From Ancistrus triradiatus (Eukaryota > Chordata > Actinopteri > Siluriformes > Loricariidae), in contig JAJAGP010000172.1 in NCBI GenBank assembly GCA_025084515.1, positions 186,001-250,000 of the forward strand: DNA of 64,000 nt, in the 5' to 3' direction. Under the pieces are notes generated by a model. The model had not been told where the DNA came from and made no database searches. It was given only the letters and a program-made list of their open reading frames with translations. Positions 48,095 to 59,321 of this stretch are shown here, piece by piece. The position numbers and the translations under genes were made by a program. The first letter of the stretch is position 1, and each line of letters starts with the position of its first letter.

Positions 48095-48392
48095 GGGACA
48101 TTACCATAGTCATACAATAGCTTAGATACTTTGCACATAGTGTTTCATTTTAAACAGTACTTAAAACATAATATGAAAATCTTTGTGTCTTTCATAAAAC
48201 TTGAAAAGCTTAGTGAAGATGAAAATGAAAAGGCTAGTAGAATGTTATCATGTTTTTTAAGCCTTTCAAGACTGCGGTTTGCTCGTCCTAGTTTTCTGTC
48301 ATTCAGACATGAATTAGACATATATAAGACACATTTTTATTTCCTATTTTTATTCTTAAAACCCTCGGACATTAAAGCAAACGTTAAACAGC
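48095..48392 (+). repeat. Unnamed ~320-bp dispersed repeat, copy 3
   Basis: Shares with 49878-50205 the ordered blocks ATTACCATAGTCATA, TAGATACTTTGCACA, TTTTAAACA, GACTGCG, CTAGTTTTCTGTCATTC and TTTTTATTTCC. It lacks the GTCAGCAGGTGTC block, which is deleted. Confidence 0.65.
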
Positions 48393-49877
48393 ACATACCT
48401 GTGGTTTATTCTGCCTTTTAAACATTGGGAAAGTAAACTTAAAGTAACTTTGTACTTGTAGATCTAATCTGTTGTTCTTCTCTATATGTATTTTCCAAAC
48501 CATGCATTGCTTTCGCTTCGCTAGGTCTGCATTTATGTAAATCCTGTATTTTCCGCTGCACATACATCTACTGTATGTATCCGTGGGAGTTCTTTGCCAC
48601 TGTGATAATGGCACGTTGTTCAGAAAAGGTACAATTAACAGACAACAGCCCATCATTAATTAGACACAGCCTTCCATTATGTGTGCCACACTGACCCAAG
48701 CCCTGTTAGAGAAAATCACAGGGAAGAACAATGTCTAAAAACAAAAGAAAAGAAAAGTAAGGACGTAGAAAAACCGGTGGAACATTTGCTACGCCTGTAA
48801 TCATGCATGAGCCAACATCGGTATCCGTGCATGATTTCTTGTATTCTTTTTTTATTTTACTCTGTTTAGTTGGTCTTGCAATCTAGTTTAGTTAGTTTGC
48901 AATCTGTAAGCCATCAATATCGTATATAGGACAGACCTAACATGTCTTTGGACTTTGGGAGGAAACCGGAGCCTCCCCCAGGGTCGCCACAGTCCATTTA
49001 GACTCTGGACAATCTGTGCTGGCATAACAAAATGCTTTTGTTAATCACACAGCCATGCCCTGACTGAGATAACATGCCAAATGGCACAAATACAACTGAT
49101 AAAAGATACAAATACTACAGTACAATGCTGTGCCGATGCAGCCTGTCATCTTTGCGAGTTTATTTTCGTAACATGTGATGTCTGTCACGATGGTGAGTCA
49201 CAAGTCATCGACTGTTTCTGAGGAAAGCACACAGGTCCTGTGAACTGGATCCACCCTGCAAGTCATGAGTGGACTGAGGGAAAACCACCGCAAATAAGTG
49301 TGTGTGTTGGTGTAATTATTCTTTTACTTGGATGCAGACTGTTTATTTTGTGACAGCCTGGGGAAAAAGAATCAAACCAGCTCACCAAGCTGCCACACAA
49401 ATACACACATCGCCCGCGGATTAGCCGTATTATCTCAGCGCGATGAAAACATCTGTAATCTCTCCTACTCGCTTTTACGATCTGAGAGCATCCTTCATAT
49501 CAGACGGCACGCGCAGTACGCTACGTAAAACATGGAGAATTCAAGAAAATGGAGCAATGAAAAAGAGATAAGTACAGCCGTGAGTCACGCGTATTGTAGC
49601 TTGGCTCTGCGCTATTCTTGTGCCTAAAGGCAAATTTTTTTTCACTATCACGATTCATTATGTAAGAATAAACGCAGCTCCCACACACAAAGTAGTTAAA
49701 CAATGTAGAATCAGATGTTTTAGCATCAAGGGTTTAAACATCAGTCCATCAGCAGGACTGATGATACTCGGTGGCACCCCTGGTCTGCCTTACTCAACTC
49801 TCACCCAGCCCCAATTACCCAAAAACAGTCCCATAAACCGTGAGCCCCTGGTGAGGTGAAAACCTCAGAAACCCTGG

Positions 49878-50205
49878 ATATTACCATGGTCACATCGTAG
49901 ATACTTTGCACAGGGTTTTATTTTAAACAATAATATTAACTAAACACAACATTTAGCATAGTACAAGACAGAAATTCCTACCATTGCATCTTTTCTAAAA
50001 AAAAAGAAACACTTGAAAATGGACACCAAAACAAGAGCGAAACATTACCGTGTTGTTTTCTGCCCTTCGAGACTGCGATTCTCTTTTCTGTCAGCAGGTG
50101 TCACAGGGGTTTGTACTAGTTTTCTGTCATTCGGATGTGGATAAGGTATGTGTAAGACAGATTTTTATTTCCAGTTCTAATTTTTAAGACCTTGGATGTT
50201 AAAGC
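49878..50205 (+). repeat. Unnamed ~320-bp dispersed repeat, copy 4
   Basis: Best-preserved plus-strand copy: ATTACCATGGTCACATC, TAGATACTTTGCACAGGG, TTTTATTTTAAACAA, CATTACCGTGTTGTTTTCTG, CTTTTCTGTCAGCAGGTGTC, GGTTTGTACTAGTTTTCTGT, ACAGATTTTTATTTCC, TTTTTAAGACCTTGGATG. No open frame, no A or B box, no obvious poly-A. Confidence 0.7.
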
Positions 50206-50441
50206 AAAAGGACTTTGATTGCTGTGCTGTTCCATGGGTTTAGCAGTGGGGGAGCAAACATCGACGTCCCGACTTATTTGCTTTTGTTATTTAATCGTCT
50301 GTGTTTCAGATTTATTTTCATCCTGCTGAGCACCACGTCTTGGTGGCATTTCTTCTTGAATGAAGGTCAAGGTTTGAGAGTGAATATTGTAGCTGACAGT
50401 TATTGTCTAGAGCTGAAGCAGTGCTTTGTGTAAGTGTAAGG

Positions 50442-50444
<3 letters not shown>

Positions 50445-50488
<44 letters not shown>
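50445..50488 (+). repeat. (AG)n microsatellite
   Basis: About 21 AG units. Confidence 0.95.
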
Positions 50489-50489
<1 letters not shown>

Positions 50490-50570
50490 ACCCCGAGGCA
50501 CTGAATAAGAAGGCTAAAAAGTTTATAATTAAATATTCTCAGATGAACATAAGAACCTGAGTCACCAAGG

Positions 50571-50858
50571 GTGTTAAGAGGACCTTTGCTAAAAGGTGGT
50601 ACAGTGCAGTTAATGTCTCGTACTTGGAAGCAGACGTTAATGATCGGCAAAAAAGGACTGAACGGATTTGCGTGTGCCAAAGGCCATAGTGTGAAAGAAG
50701 TCGCTAAATTTGCTAAGTTCTCGGAGCATACGATCATACGGGTCTACCAGCGGCGACAAAAATCCCAGTTTACAGGAAATTCTCGTCCCAATTGTGGCCG
50801 AAAGACGACACTATTAACTATGTTTCAGTCACAGGTGACTCATTTTTTGTCCAAGTGA
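50571..50858 (+). pseudogene. Tc1/Tc3-like transposase DNA-binding fragment
   Basis: Encodes AKGHSVKEVAKFAKFSEHTI followed by IRVYQRRQKSQFTG and NCGRKTTLL. This is the helix-turn-helix pattern (short helices separated by a turn, then a basic 'GRK' linker) of Tc1-type transposases. No catalytic domain follows and no inverted repeats were found, so it is an isolated fragment. The upstream part contains a LMSRTWKQTLMIGKKGLNGF segment. Identification rests on pattern, not on a database hit. Confidence 0.5.
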
Positions 50859-51575
50859 ATGCATGGCGAAAGATCTGAACAAAAACAAACCCCCACTCCA
50901 GTGACAGCTAGCAGCTGAACTTTGTCTGTTCTCGTGACGTCATCGCTGACACGGCCTCCCCTCTCAGCATCGACCTAAAAATAAATGCGCTTCTTCCGAA
51001 TCTGTGTCCAGAACCTCTGGCCTGCACATAATACAGACGAGTACACCTCTTTCCCTGCTCATGCCTCAGACTCATCATGAGACGACCTTAGTCAGTGTGT
51101 GTTATGTGTGTCCATATGTGTGCTGTCAGCTGAGAGAATTCTCATTGACAGAGGAGAGCTCGCCCGAGGCTTAACTCGACATCCGGATGGTTTTCATTGC
51201 CAGTGAGTCATTCTTTTGTAGCGGTGCACTGCAGGTTGATGGAGACTCTAATATCAGAGAGAAATGTCTGAGGTAAAACCGTAATACAACTAGAAATAAA
51301 CAAATTCAGGATGAATTAGGCATTAGTGGCTCCTACTCTCTATTCTATACAGCATACATATTGGACGTCTGTTTGATCCAGGCTGTTTGGAGAAGGCACC
51401 ATGACTACAGGTCAGTCCCTGACAGCTCTGAGTCAACAGCTGTCATTGTGATTTTATTTCCGGGCAGTTTGGAAATGGCACGTCATACACACGGCGAGTG
51501 CAGGCTTTGTTTTTCACCTGAAAGGCTTTTCTTATTCCTGTCTCACTTTCGTTGCCTGTCATCGCTGGTCCAGTA

Positions 51576-51581
<6 letters not shown>

Positions 51582-51618
<37 letters not shown>
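51582..51618 (+). repeat. (CT)n microsatellite
   Basis: About 18 CT units. Confidence 0.95.
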
Positions 51619-51619
<1 letters not shown>

Positions 51620-51621
<2 letters not shown>

Positions 51622-52110
51622 ACTTTTCCTCTGGGCTCTGTTTCAGATGTTCTGTCAGGCACATCATACACAATTAGCAGAGCTCGCGAGAACGTTTTCA
51701 CGATTCCCTCAGCTGCGACCGAGCAACAGGCCTGTGAAAAGCACAGCTGAAAACACACGACTTATCAGGATCAGGACAGTAAAAATGTCAAAAGAATTAA
51801 AGTTTGCTTTGTTTATAGAGATTAGATTGCAGGATGGATTTCCAAACACTGTGCAGCCATGGAAACGTGCTAGATTAATATAAATGTTTATTAATAGCCA
51901 CGAATTAATCTACAAAATCAATGAGAAGCATGACAGACGCTAGAAAAGGTTTTGCTTGCATGAGATGCTTGCAATACCGCATTTGACCAGAGAGGTCTCT
52001 AAAACCTTAACAAAACTCTCCAATACGTTCAATATTTAGCCTTTTGTGATGCACTGTTTAAAAGAGATAAAACTGTAATTTCCTTATTTTTCCTACCTGC
52101 TTAAGCCAAT
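51620..52110. other. Gene-free stretch
   Basis: Short open frames only, none with recognised homology; appears to be unique sequence. Confidence 0.4.
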
Positions 52111-52115
52111 TCTGG

Positions 52116-52200
52116 TCACTGCGGGCATATATATTTTCTATATATATGTATATAGTACATATATATTCTATATATATGTATATGTATATGCCCGCAGTGA
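52116..52200. repeat. 85-bp palindrome with AT-rich core
   Basis: TCACTGCGGGCATAT at 52116-52130 is exactly mirrored by ATATGCCCGCAGTGA at 52186-52200. The core consists of TATA-rich alternating sequence that also pairs imperfectly. It would form a long hairpin or cruciform. Confidence 0.85.
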
Positions 52201-52216
52201 ACAGAATATATATATA

Positions 52217-52259
52217 TGAGCCAACATGAGTTGCAATCCAAGCAACTCATGTTGACTCA
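52217..52259. repeat. Second stem-loop, 13-bp perfect stem
   Basis: CAACATGAGTTGC (52222-52234) pairs with GCAACTCATGTTG (52242-52254) across a 7-nt loop. An outer TGAG/CTCA extension carries one mismatch. It starts 17 bp after the first palindrome. Confidence 0.85.
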
Positions 52260-54575
52260 GGAGCAACAACAGAGGGAATTTGAAGGAACTTTAATGTTTT
52301 GGACAATAGTTTTGTACCTTAACCACTGAGCCACCAATGGCTCATATACAACTTGTCGAAATTCCTCAAGAAAAAAAAATGAGCAAAGTATAAGCGTTTT
52401 TAAAATCTGCACTTTAATCGTCCAGACTAATGCTGCGAATAAGAAATGGCAAAGGATGTTACTGAGCAGAGAGCAACATCTGCCAGCAGTTAAAATAAAG
52501 CTTCCAGCTCCAAGTTAAATAGCCCACGTATGCAGCAGTGCAATCAATACGACTATGATTGCAATTGGCTCTTGGAAATGATGCAACAGCCTTGGCATTG
52601 TTTAGTCTGAAGAGGACTATCGAGCAAGTCAGTCACAACACTGAATCCATGCCGAAAGCTGGCTGTTAAGTGACAACTTAATTTATGGATATCCAAGAAA
52701 CCACATAGCGCTGGAGCATGAAAACGTTGAATCCAGCGTGCCAGTTTTTTTCTCTTGCATAATTTAATGAAATGCCATCCAGGCACCTTTGGGTCATAGA
52801 ACTGTCTCTTTTACGGGTTTTATGTACAACCTTAGGCTTTATTGCTTATAAACAGGTGACAGCTAACGTGTAAGACTGACCGTGGGTTAGGGTTTGTGTT
52901 TTCAGTTACAGAGCAGACTGTGCAATAGTTTTGAACCATGCAGAGATGCCATATGGCCACTGCCTTCTTCAGCATCTAGCTTTCATAATGTGTAAAGCAC
53001 TATTAGTGCCATATGTTTGTCATTAGTGGAATAAGTCATTTCTTGCATTGCTCACCGCTGACAAACGCTTGTAAGAAAAACAAGCATGAATTATTGACCT
53101 TAAATTCAAAAACAAAATGTGTACTGATTTATTCAGCTGAAGGAAAGTACCTAGTGCTGTAATACTCAAGTCCAGTCTTGAGAGAATAAATGAGAAATCT
53201 CAGTCTTGTCTCGACCTCATTTGGACTCGTTTTATGGTGGACTCGGAAATCGTCGTGCCCGTGTCCGATGCGTCTTTCTGAGGGAACTTTAAATATAAAG
53301 TGAACCTTCTTTATTGAATATCAACAATCCATTCTAACAGAATAAATCACTCCTTTCTCTACTTGCCTAAATAAAATCTGCACTCTGGTTGGCTAGCAGG
53401 GAACAAACATGTTCCTACTCTTCTCGTTCAGTATCCAATCAATGAGCACGACTTGTATGTACATTACTCTAGAAAGTACAATTTGTACAAAAAGTTACTC
53501 GAGTAATAGGCTATAACACATTATTACCCATCTCTAGCCACTGTTGGGTCTCACTGGTGTCTCACTGGTGTCAGTGGTGGACTAGCGTATTAGTCACCTG
53601 TGGACCCCAAGCGTATGTAGATTCATTTATCGTTCCTAATTCAAGCCTTATTTTGGTACTAGGCACACTGTATGAGTGGTGGAACGTTTTTAAAGAGCAT
53701 ATGGTCAGCGTGGCTATCTGCTCTGGATTCAGTCGGATGATGTAGTGCGAATGCTGAACACGTTGTCCTGTTCAGTCTGGCACTGAGCTGGCAGATTTAG
53801 AAGGAAGACAGATGTGGGCATCTATCAAACGTGGGCACGGCAGAGGCTTTGTAGACGGCAACGAACGTGACAGATGTAGCGCGTATAAGGCTTTCATGTT
53901 TCATCTCCTTCCTCTCTCTGTGCCTGTCTGTCACAGTCTGTTCTGTCAGGTACATCATTTGGGAGAGCCGCTGATGCCTGTAACAGCCCCAGAGAGACAA
54001 TTACACTAATGGTGTAACCGAAGAAAAAGAGGAGAGAGAAGCGATTGTTTAGCCTTGATGAGAGAGACGTTGCATTTAAAGAAAGGAAGGAGAAAATGTA
54101 ACAGAGATATTGAGACCTTTTAAGTTTGTAGGCTTGTAGAGTGGATCAGAGATCAGAATATAACGTAAATAAATTGTAGAAAATAGAACTAATAAAAAGA
54201 AAGTTGAGAGACAGGGAGAGAGGAGGCAAAGCAATCTGCTAAAGGCTCAGCACATTCATATAATGTCTTCGGTTTTCTGTGAAGTCCAGTTTATTGACAG
54301 AATCAACGATTTGAAACAGAACTGGGTATCTAATGGATAAACGATACTTTGCTGCAGAATCCTGCGCTGTCATTTAAAACGTGCAATCCCACATATTAAG
54401 CAGCAGATGGCGCCAGACAGTTGCATTGATTTGCCAGTTACTGAGTTGAAACCACCACCTTTGACGTTACCAGTATGTTTCAAGGCTCAAATATATGCAG
54501 GGAGGAAATGGAAAAAAGGCTGGGCGTGTGATTCATCTGCAACACCTGCTGATTGATTGAAACATTGGCAATTGT
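52260..54575. other. Gene-free stretch
   Basis: No recognised gene, transposon or RNA. Several short frames on both strands lack splice context or family motifs. Confidence 0.4.
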
Positions 54576-54579
54576 GGCC

Positions 54580-54773
54580 GATGAATACATCCTTAATGCA
54601 TATGGAGAGCTAAGCTGTGGTGGACCAAAAGGTCCAGGGTTCAAATCCCATCTCTGCCAAGCTGCCACTGTTGGGTCCTTGAGCAAGACCCTTAACCCAC
54701 AATTGCTTGGATTGTAAGACTGTACCAATTGTAAGTCTGGATAAGGGCGTCTGCTAAATGCTGTAAATGTAAG
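54580..54773 (+). repeat. SINE copy with B box and teleost 3' tail
   Basis: The B box GGTTCAAATCC lies at 54638-54648. The body includes CTTGAGCAAGACCCTTAACC. The 3' end is GGATAAGGGCGTCTGCTAAA followed by TGCTGTAAATGTAA, the tail shared by HE1/DANA/Mermaid-type fish SINEs. It is better preserved than the copy at 2528. Confidence 0.75.
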
Positions 54774-54934
54774 CTTTAGGGGTGCTGAGCACCCAATGAG
54801 ACCAAGATTATCCACTTTTTCTAAAACAAGAAACTGCACTATTTAAAGTGGATCATACCATTTCAGAGGCAAGGAGTGACTTTTGTAATTTTATGGTTAA
54901 GATGTTATGTTTAAACCATATATTTCTATATTCT
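54774..54934. repeat. Flank that may belong to a host repeat split by the LINE
   Basis: Begins with TTTAGGGGTGCTGAGCACCC. Its reverse complement resembles the GTGCTTGAGCACCCCTAAAA phrase at 59427-59446, just beyond the right end of the LINE pair. Left and right flanks could therefore be two ends of one inserted-into repeat. This is inference. Confidence 0.35.
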
Positions 54935-55622
54935 AACTTCCAGCAAAACCTGCAGCGAAAGTGGAACCACCAACCCTCCTAGACAGTGCCCGGGATTGGA
55001 GAATGCAGGTTGACTTGGACCAGAGACTTGTCTTCCCACCTGAGATTGTCACAACTAGTCTCAGGCCAGATCTGGTCTTATGGTCAACTGCACAGAAGTC
55101 TGTTTTCATCGTGGAGCTAACTGTACCCTGGGAGGTGCAGTTGGTGAAGCATATGAGCGGAAACGACTGAAGTACTTCAGACTTAAAATCAGACGCCGAA
55201 CAACCGTGGGTGGCGTGCCCAGGTGCTTCCTGTTTTGAGGTTGGCTGTAGAGGGTTTTTGTTTGCCACATCCACAACTAAACTGCTTAAGGTAATGGGGA
55301 GTGAGAGGACAAGCCCTTCCACAAGCCGTCAAAGCACTATCAGGAGCGGCTGAACGGAGCAGCAACGGATCTGGATGAAAAGAAAGGACTGCAACTCTGG
55401 CTGCAAGATGACCATGAGGGGTAAAAGCAGAGGGGGGCAATCTGGGACGCCAGATGTTTGCCGTTGAGCCCTCTGGAGGTGTCGTGGGCCTTTCAACGAA
55501 ACACCCAAGAAGGAGGGTGCCCACCTAAAGACCCCTGTGAAGCGTTACCCCCTCTAGCCCTAACCCCCTCACTAGTGCTGATTAGTTAAGGGATTGTACT
55601 AACTAGTCATATAAGCTCAACT
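54935..55622 (+). mobile_element. LINE copy A: 5'-truncated 3' end
   Basis: About 688 bp that is nearly identical to the last 680 bp of the element that follows (58640-59319). It contains the endonuclease segment with TSLRPDLVLW and KSVFIVELTVPWE, then the 3' UTR ending ATAAGCTCAACT. The frame is broken by several one-base insertions relative to copy B. It lacks everything upstream of the endonuclease, as expected for a 5'-truncated retrotransposition. Its last base abuts the 5' end of copy B. Confidence 0.85.
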
Positions 55623-58600
55623 GAAAAGCTGGAGAATCCAGTGGACTGCTGTGAAAGGGCAGCTGGCAACAAGGGAAAGAACCATGTGAACGGCTTGGAG
55701 AGACAGCTGACAGGAAGGAAAGACTCCACGGGGCTGTCATGGACTAGCTATCCATGATGGCAGGCTCCGTCAACTTGTTAAGTGTACAAAGGCCCCCCTC
55801 ATTGCTACGAAAAATCCAAAAAGGAATATACCCCCTGAGTCTGCGAGAGCGGGGCGGAAGGAAGACTCATCGGATGGAATCTCGTATTATGACCCTGGAA
55901 GGAACAAGACGACGAACCAAAGAATCAGCTCACAAGACCCATCAGCTGAAGGAATAAATCTCCAATATGTCGCTGTGGCTGGTCCAAGGTAACATCCATC
56001 AGAGGCCTAAGCGATAAACTCGGGGCGGATGGAAGTGCGTCTTGAAAAATGTGAGGCCGGGCCCCTCGCATTGACCAATAATCTTTTGAGAGACAAAGTC
56101 AAGTCAGTCAGTTGAAGCTTCAGCGTCAGGACTTCAACCCATAGTCCAATCCGCATCAAATATCCCGGGGGCTAATGTGCCTCAAGCACAACATCAGAGG
56201 ACTTTGAACCAAGCCACGTGCAACCAGCATTGGAGAAGAACATTCAAGGCCACAGACCTCAAGTTAAGTGGCCGAAGTCCAACAGCAAGAAAGAGTGGGA
56301 AACAATTGATGCAGACCTAATCAAGATCCTTGAAGGCACCAGCGGAACAGGGGAGAAGAAAATAGAGAAAATGGGTGATCTGATATACTTCTATGGAGCT
56401 GAAAGGTATGGAACAATAGTGACAGGAAAGAAGGATAGGACATCAACTCCTCCGATGTCCAGAAGGCAAAAAGAGATCCAGCTCCTTGTGAGAGAAAGAA
56501 GGGAGCTGAGGAAGCGCTGGAAGAAAGCGTCACCAGAAGAGAGAGTGGGCATCGACTTCCTGCAAGTAGACCTGAAAGAGCGCCTGGGAAAATTGCGGAG
56601 AGCTGAAAATCTCAGAACTCGACGCAGAAGGAAGGAAAAGGCGAAAACAGCTTTTTACGGTGATCCCTTCAAATTTGTGAAAGGGCTTTTCACAAAAGAG
56701 AAGAGTGGGTCACTGATGGTGCCCAAGCAGGAGCTAGAAGACCATCTGAAAACAGTGTACACAGACAGTCAAAGGCTTGAACAGAGGGAGATACCACCAG
56801 ACATGCCACCCATGTCTCAACCGGGATAACAATTTGATGACAGTCCCCCTAGGTGGGGCGAGGTGGTGGAAACAGTGAAAAAAGCAAGGGCAGCTTCAGC
56901 TCCAGGACCAAATGGAGTTCCATACCGGCTGTACAAAAACTCTCCGAATGTCTTGCGGTTGCTGTGGAAACAAATGAAGATAATGTGGACAAAGCAGACC
57001 ATCCCAAAGGCGTGGCGAAGAGCAGGAGGAATGCTAATCCCCAAGGAGAAGAATGCCTCAAACATCGGTCAATTCCGGCAGATTAACCTCCTAAATGTGG
57101 AAGGGAAAGTCTTCTTTAGCATTGTTGCTAAAGACTGACGATGTACCTGAAGGAAAACAACATGATAGATACATCTGTGCAGAAAGCCGGTATACCTGGG
57201 TTCTCAGGATGCTTAGAACACATAAGCATGATATGGCATCAGATCCAATCAGCCAGAAGGTAAGGAAGAGATCTGCACGTCCTGTTCCTAGACCTTGCCA
57301 ATGCCTTTGGGTCCGTCCCCCATTCTCTCATCTGGGCAGCCTTTGACTTCTTCCACATCCCAAATACCATCACAAACATGGTGAGGAACTACTTCCAAGA
57401 TCTGCAATTCTGTATTCAAACAACAGAGTACGCAACATCGTGGCAGTCCGTGGAAGTGGGAATAATGGCTGGATGTACAAATCTCTCCACTTGCCTTTAC
57501 CATGGCAATGGAGGTTATCATTCGAGCTTCCAAGTGGGTGGTGGGAGGAGAACGTCTGCAATCTGGACATCGCCTACCCCCCATTCGTGCATACATGGAT
57601 GATTTGACCACGTTGACCTCAACCATCGCATGTACAAAACAGCTACTGGGAAAACTTCAGGTCAACATTGACTGGGCATGGATGAGGTTTAAACCCAGTA
57701 AATCCCGGAGTTTATCCATTATCAAGGGAAAACTTGTGGACCAGAGGTTTCACATTAAGGAAACACCCATTCCGCTGGTATCAGAACTGCCTGTGAAGAG
57801 CCTGGGGCGCTGGTATAACGCCAGCCTCAAGGACTCTGACCAGGCTGACCAGCTGAGGAAAGAAACCATCAAAGGCCTGGCCAGTATAGATAAAACCTTG
57901 CTTCCTGGGAAATTTAAATTGTGGTGCCTGTAGTTCGGACTGCTGCCCCGCCTGATGTGACCCCTGACGGTATATGAGATCCCCATGACCAAAGTTGAGA
58001 AGCTTGAAAGGACAATAAGTTCATATATTAAGAAGTGGCTTGGCCTCCCACTGGGAAAAAATGGATTCCATCTGAGGCCATAGAGCAAGCAAAATCTGCT
58101 CTCAGGCATGGAGACATCGTAGGCCAGGTACAGCATGGAAGAGGGGGGGTTGGGCTTGTGATAAGCCGACCAAATTGGCACAAAGCAACACCAGCCCAGA
58201 AGAGAAAGCTGGTTGTGGCCGAGGTGCGGCACCAAGAGGAGGCAGACAGGCGCACAAAGGCAGTTTTGCAGGCCAAACAGGGCCAGTGGACTAGCTGGGA
58301 AGGACTGGGACAAAGAAAGCTCAGCTGGAGGGATCTCTGGGAAATGGAAGGGAATCAGCTTCATCGTCAGAGCCACCTATGACGTTCTTCCCACACCCAC
58401 AAACCTCAGCCAATGGTTTGGTGAAGATCCCTCTTGTGTGTTCTGTCAAACCCCTGCAACTTTGAGGCACATCCTCACTGGCTGTAAAACCAGCTTAGCC
58501 CAGGGCCGCTATACTTGGAGACACAACCAGGTGTTATGACAACTGGCCATCTTTTTGGAAGGAAGAAGAACCAGCATTAATGCCCTCACTCCGTCAGTGC

Positions 58601-59319
58601 CTGGACGCATATCCACCACACCATTTGTAAGAGCAGGACAACTTCCAGCAAAACCTGCAGCAAAAGTGGAACCACCAACCCTCCTAGACAGTGCCCGGGA
58701 TTGGAGAATGCAGGTTGACTTGGACCAGAGACTTGTCTTCCCACCTGAGATTGTCACAACTAGTCTCAGGCCAGATCTGGTCTTATGGTCAACTGCACAG
58801 AAGTCTGTTTTCATCGTGAAGCTAACTGTACCCTGGGAATGTGCAGTTGGTGAAGCATATGAGCGGAAACGACTGAAGTACTTCGACTTAAAAGCAGACG
58901 CCGAACAACGTGGGTGGCGTGCCCAGGTGCTTCCTGTTGAGGTTGACTGTAGAGGGTTTGTTGCCACATCCACAACTAAACTGCTTAAGGTAATGGGAGT
59001 GAGAGGACAAGCCTTCCAACAAGCCGTCAAAGCACTATCAGGAGCGGCTGAACGGAGCAGCAACTGGATCTGGATGAAAAGAAAGGACTGCAACTGGGCT
59101 GTAAGATGACCATGAGGGGTAAAAGCAGAGGGGGGCAAATCTGGGACGCCAGATGTTGCCGTTGAGCCCTCTGGAGGTGTCGTGGGCCTTTCAACGAAAC
59201 ACCAAAGAAGGAGGGTGCCCACCTGAAGACCCCTGTGAAGTGTTTACCCCTCTAGCCCTAACCCTCACTAAGTGCTGATTAGTTAAGGGATTGTACTAAC
59301 TAGTCCTATAAGCTCAACT
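55623..59319 (+). mobile_element. LINE copy B with restriction-like endonuclease, nearly full length
   Basis: About 3.7 kb in the plus orientation. In order: a 5' leader, an N-terminal zinc-finger remnant (CRCGWSKVTSIRGL, about 55971-56064), a reverse-transcriptase domain with YMDD (57592-57603), and a thumb or linker. A CCHC knuckle (58435-58488) follows, then a restriction-like endonuclease (RPD at about 58768) and the 3' UTR to ATAAGCTCAACT. That domain order is the R2/R4/NeSL/HERO-type group of early-branching LINEs, which encode one protein and no apurinic endonuclease. There is no poly-A tail. Exact clade cannot be decided by eye. Confidence 0.85.
55754..59109 (+). pseudogene. LINE polyprotein (zinc finger, RT, CCHC, RLE), broken
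   Basis: The protein can be followed through several frames. 56218-56829 holds a long basic region with RRKEKAKTAFYGDPFKFVKG, ending in a stop after PPMSQPG. 56863-57138 holds RAASAPGPNGVPYRLYKN and IPKAWRRAGGMLIPKEKN. Around 57285 is the DLANAFGSVP block, and at 57502-57933 the PPIRAYMDDLTTL active site and SLGRWYNASLKD. 58035-58539 holds the thumb and CVFC...H...C knuckle, and 58555-59109 the endonuclease. Several frameshifts and stops separate these, so it is inactive. In the endonuclease the residue expected to be acidic in FIVELTV is K in this copy. Confidence 0.85.
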
Positions 59320-59321
59320 AT

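Noticed and set aside
58509..59222. 237-codon minus-strand open frame
   Set aside because: Antisense shadow of the LINE endonuclease, whose sense frame has the RPD and zinc-knuckle context.
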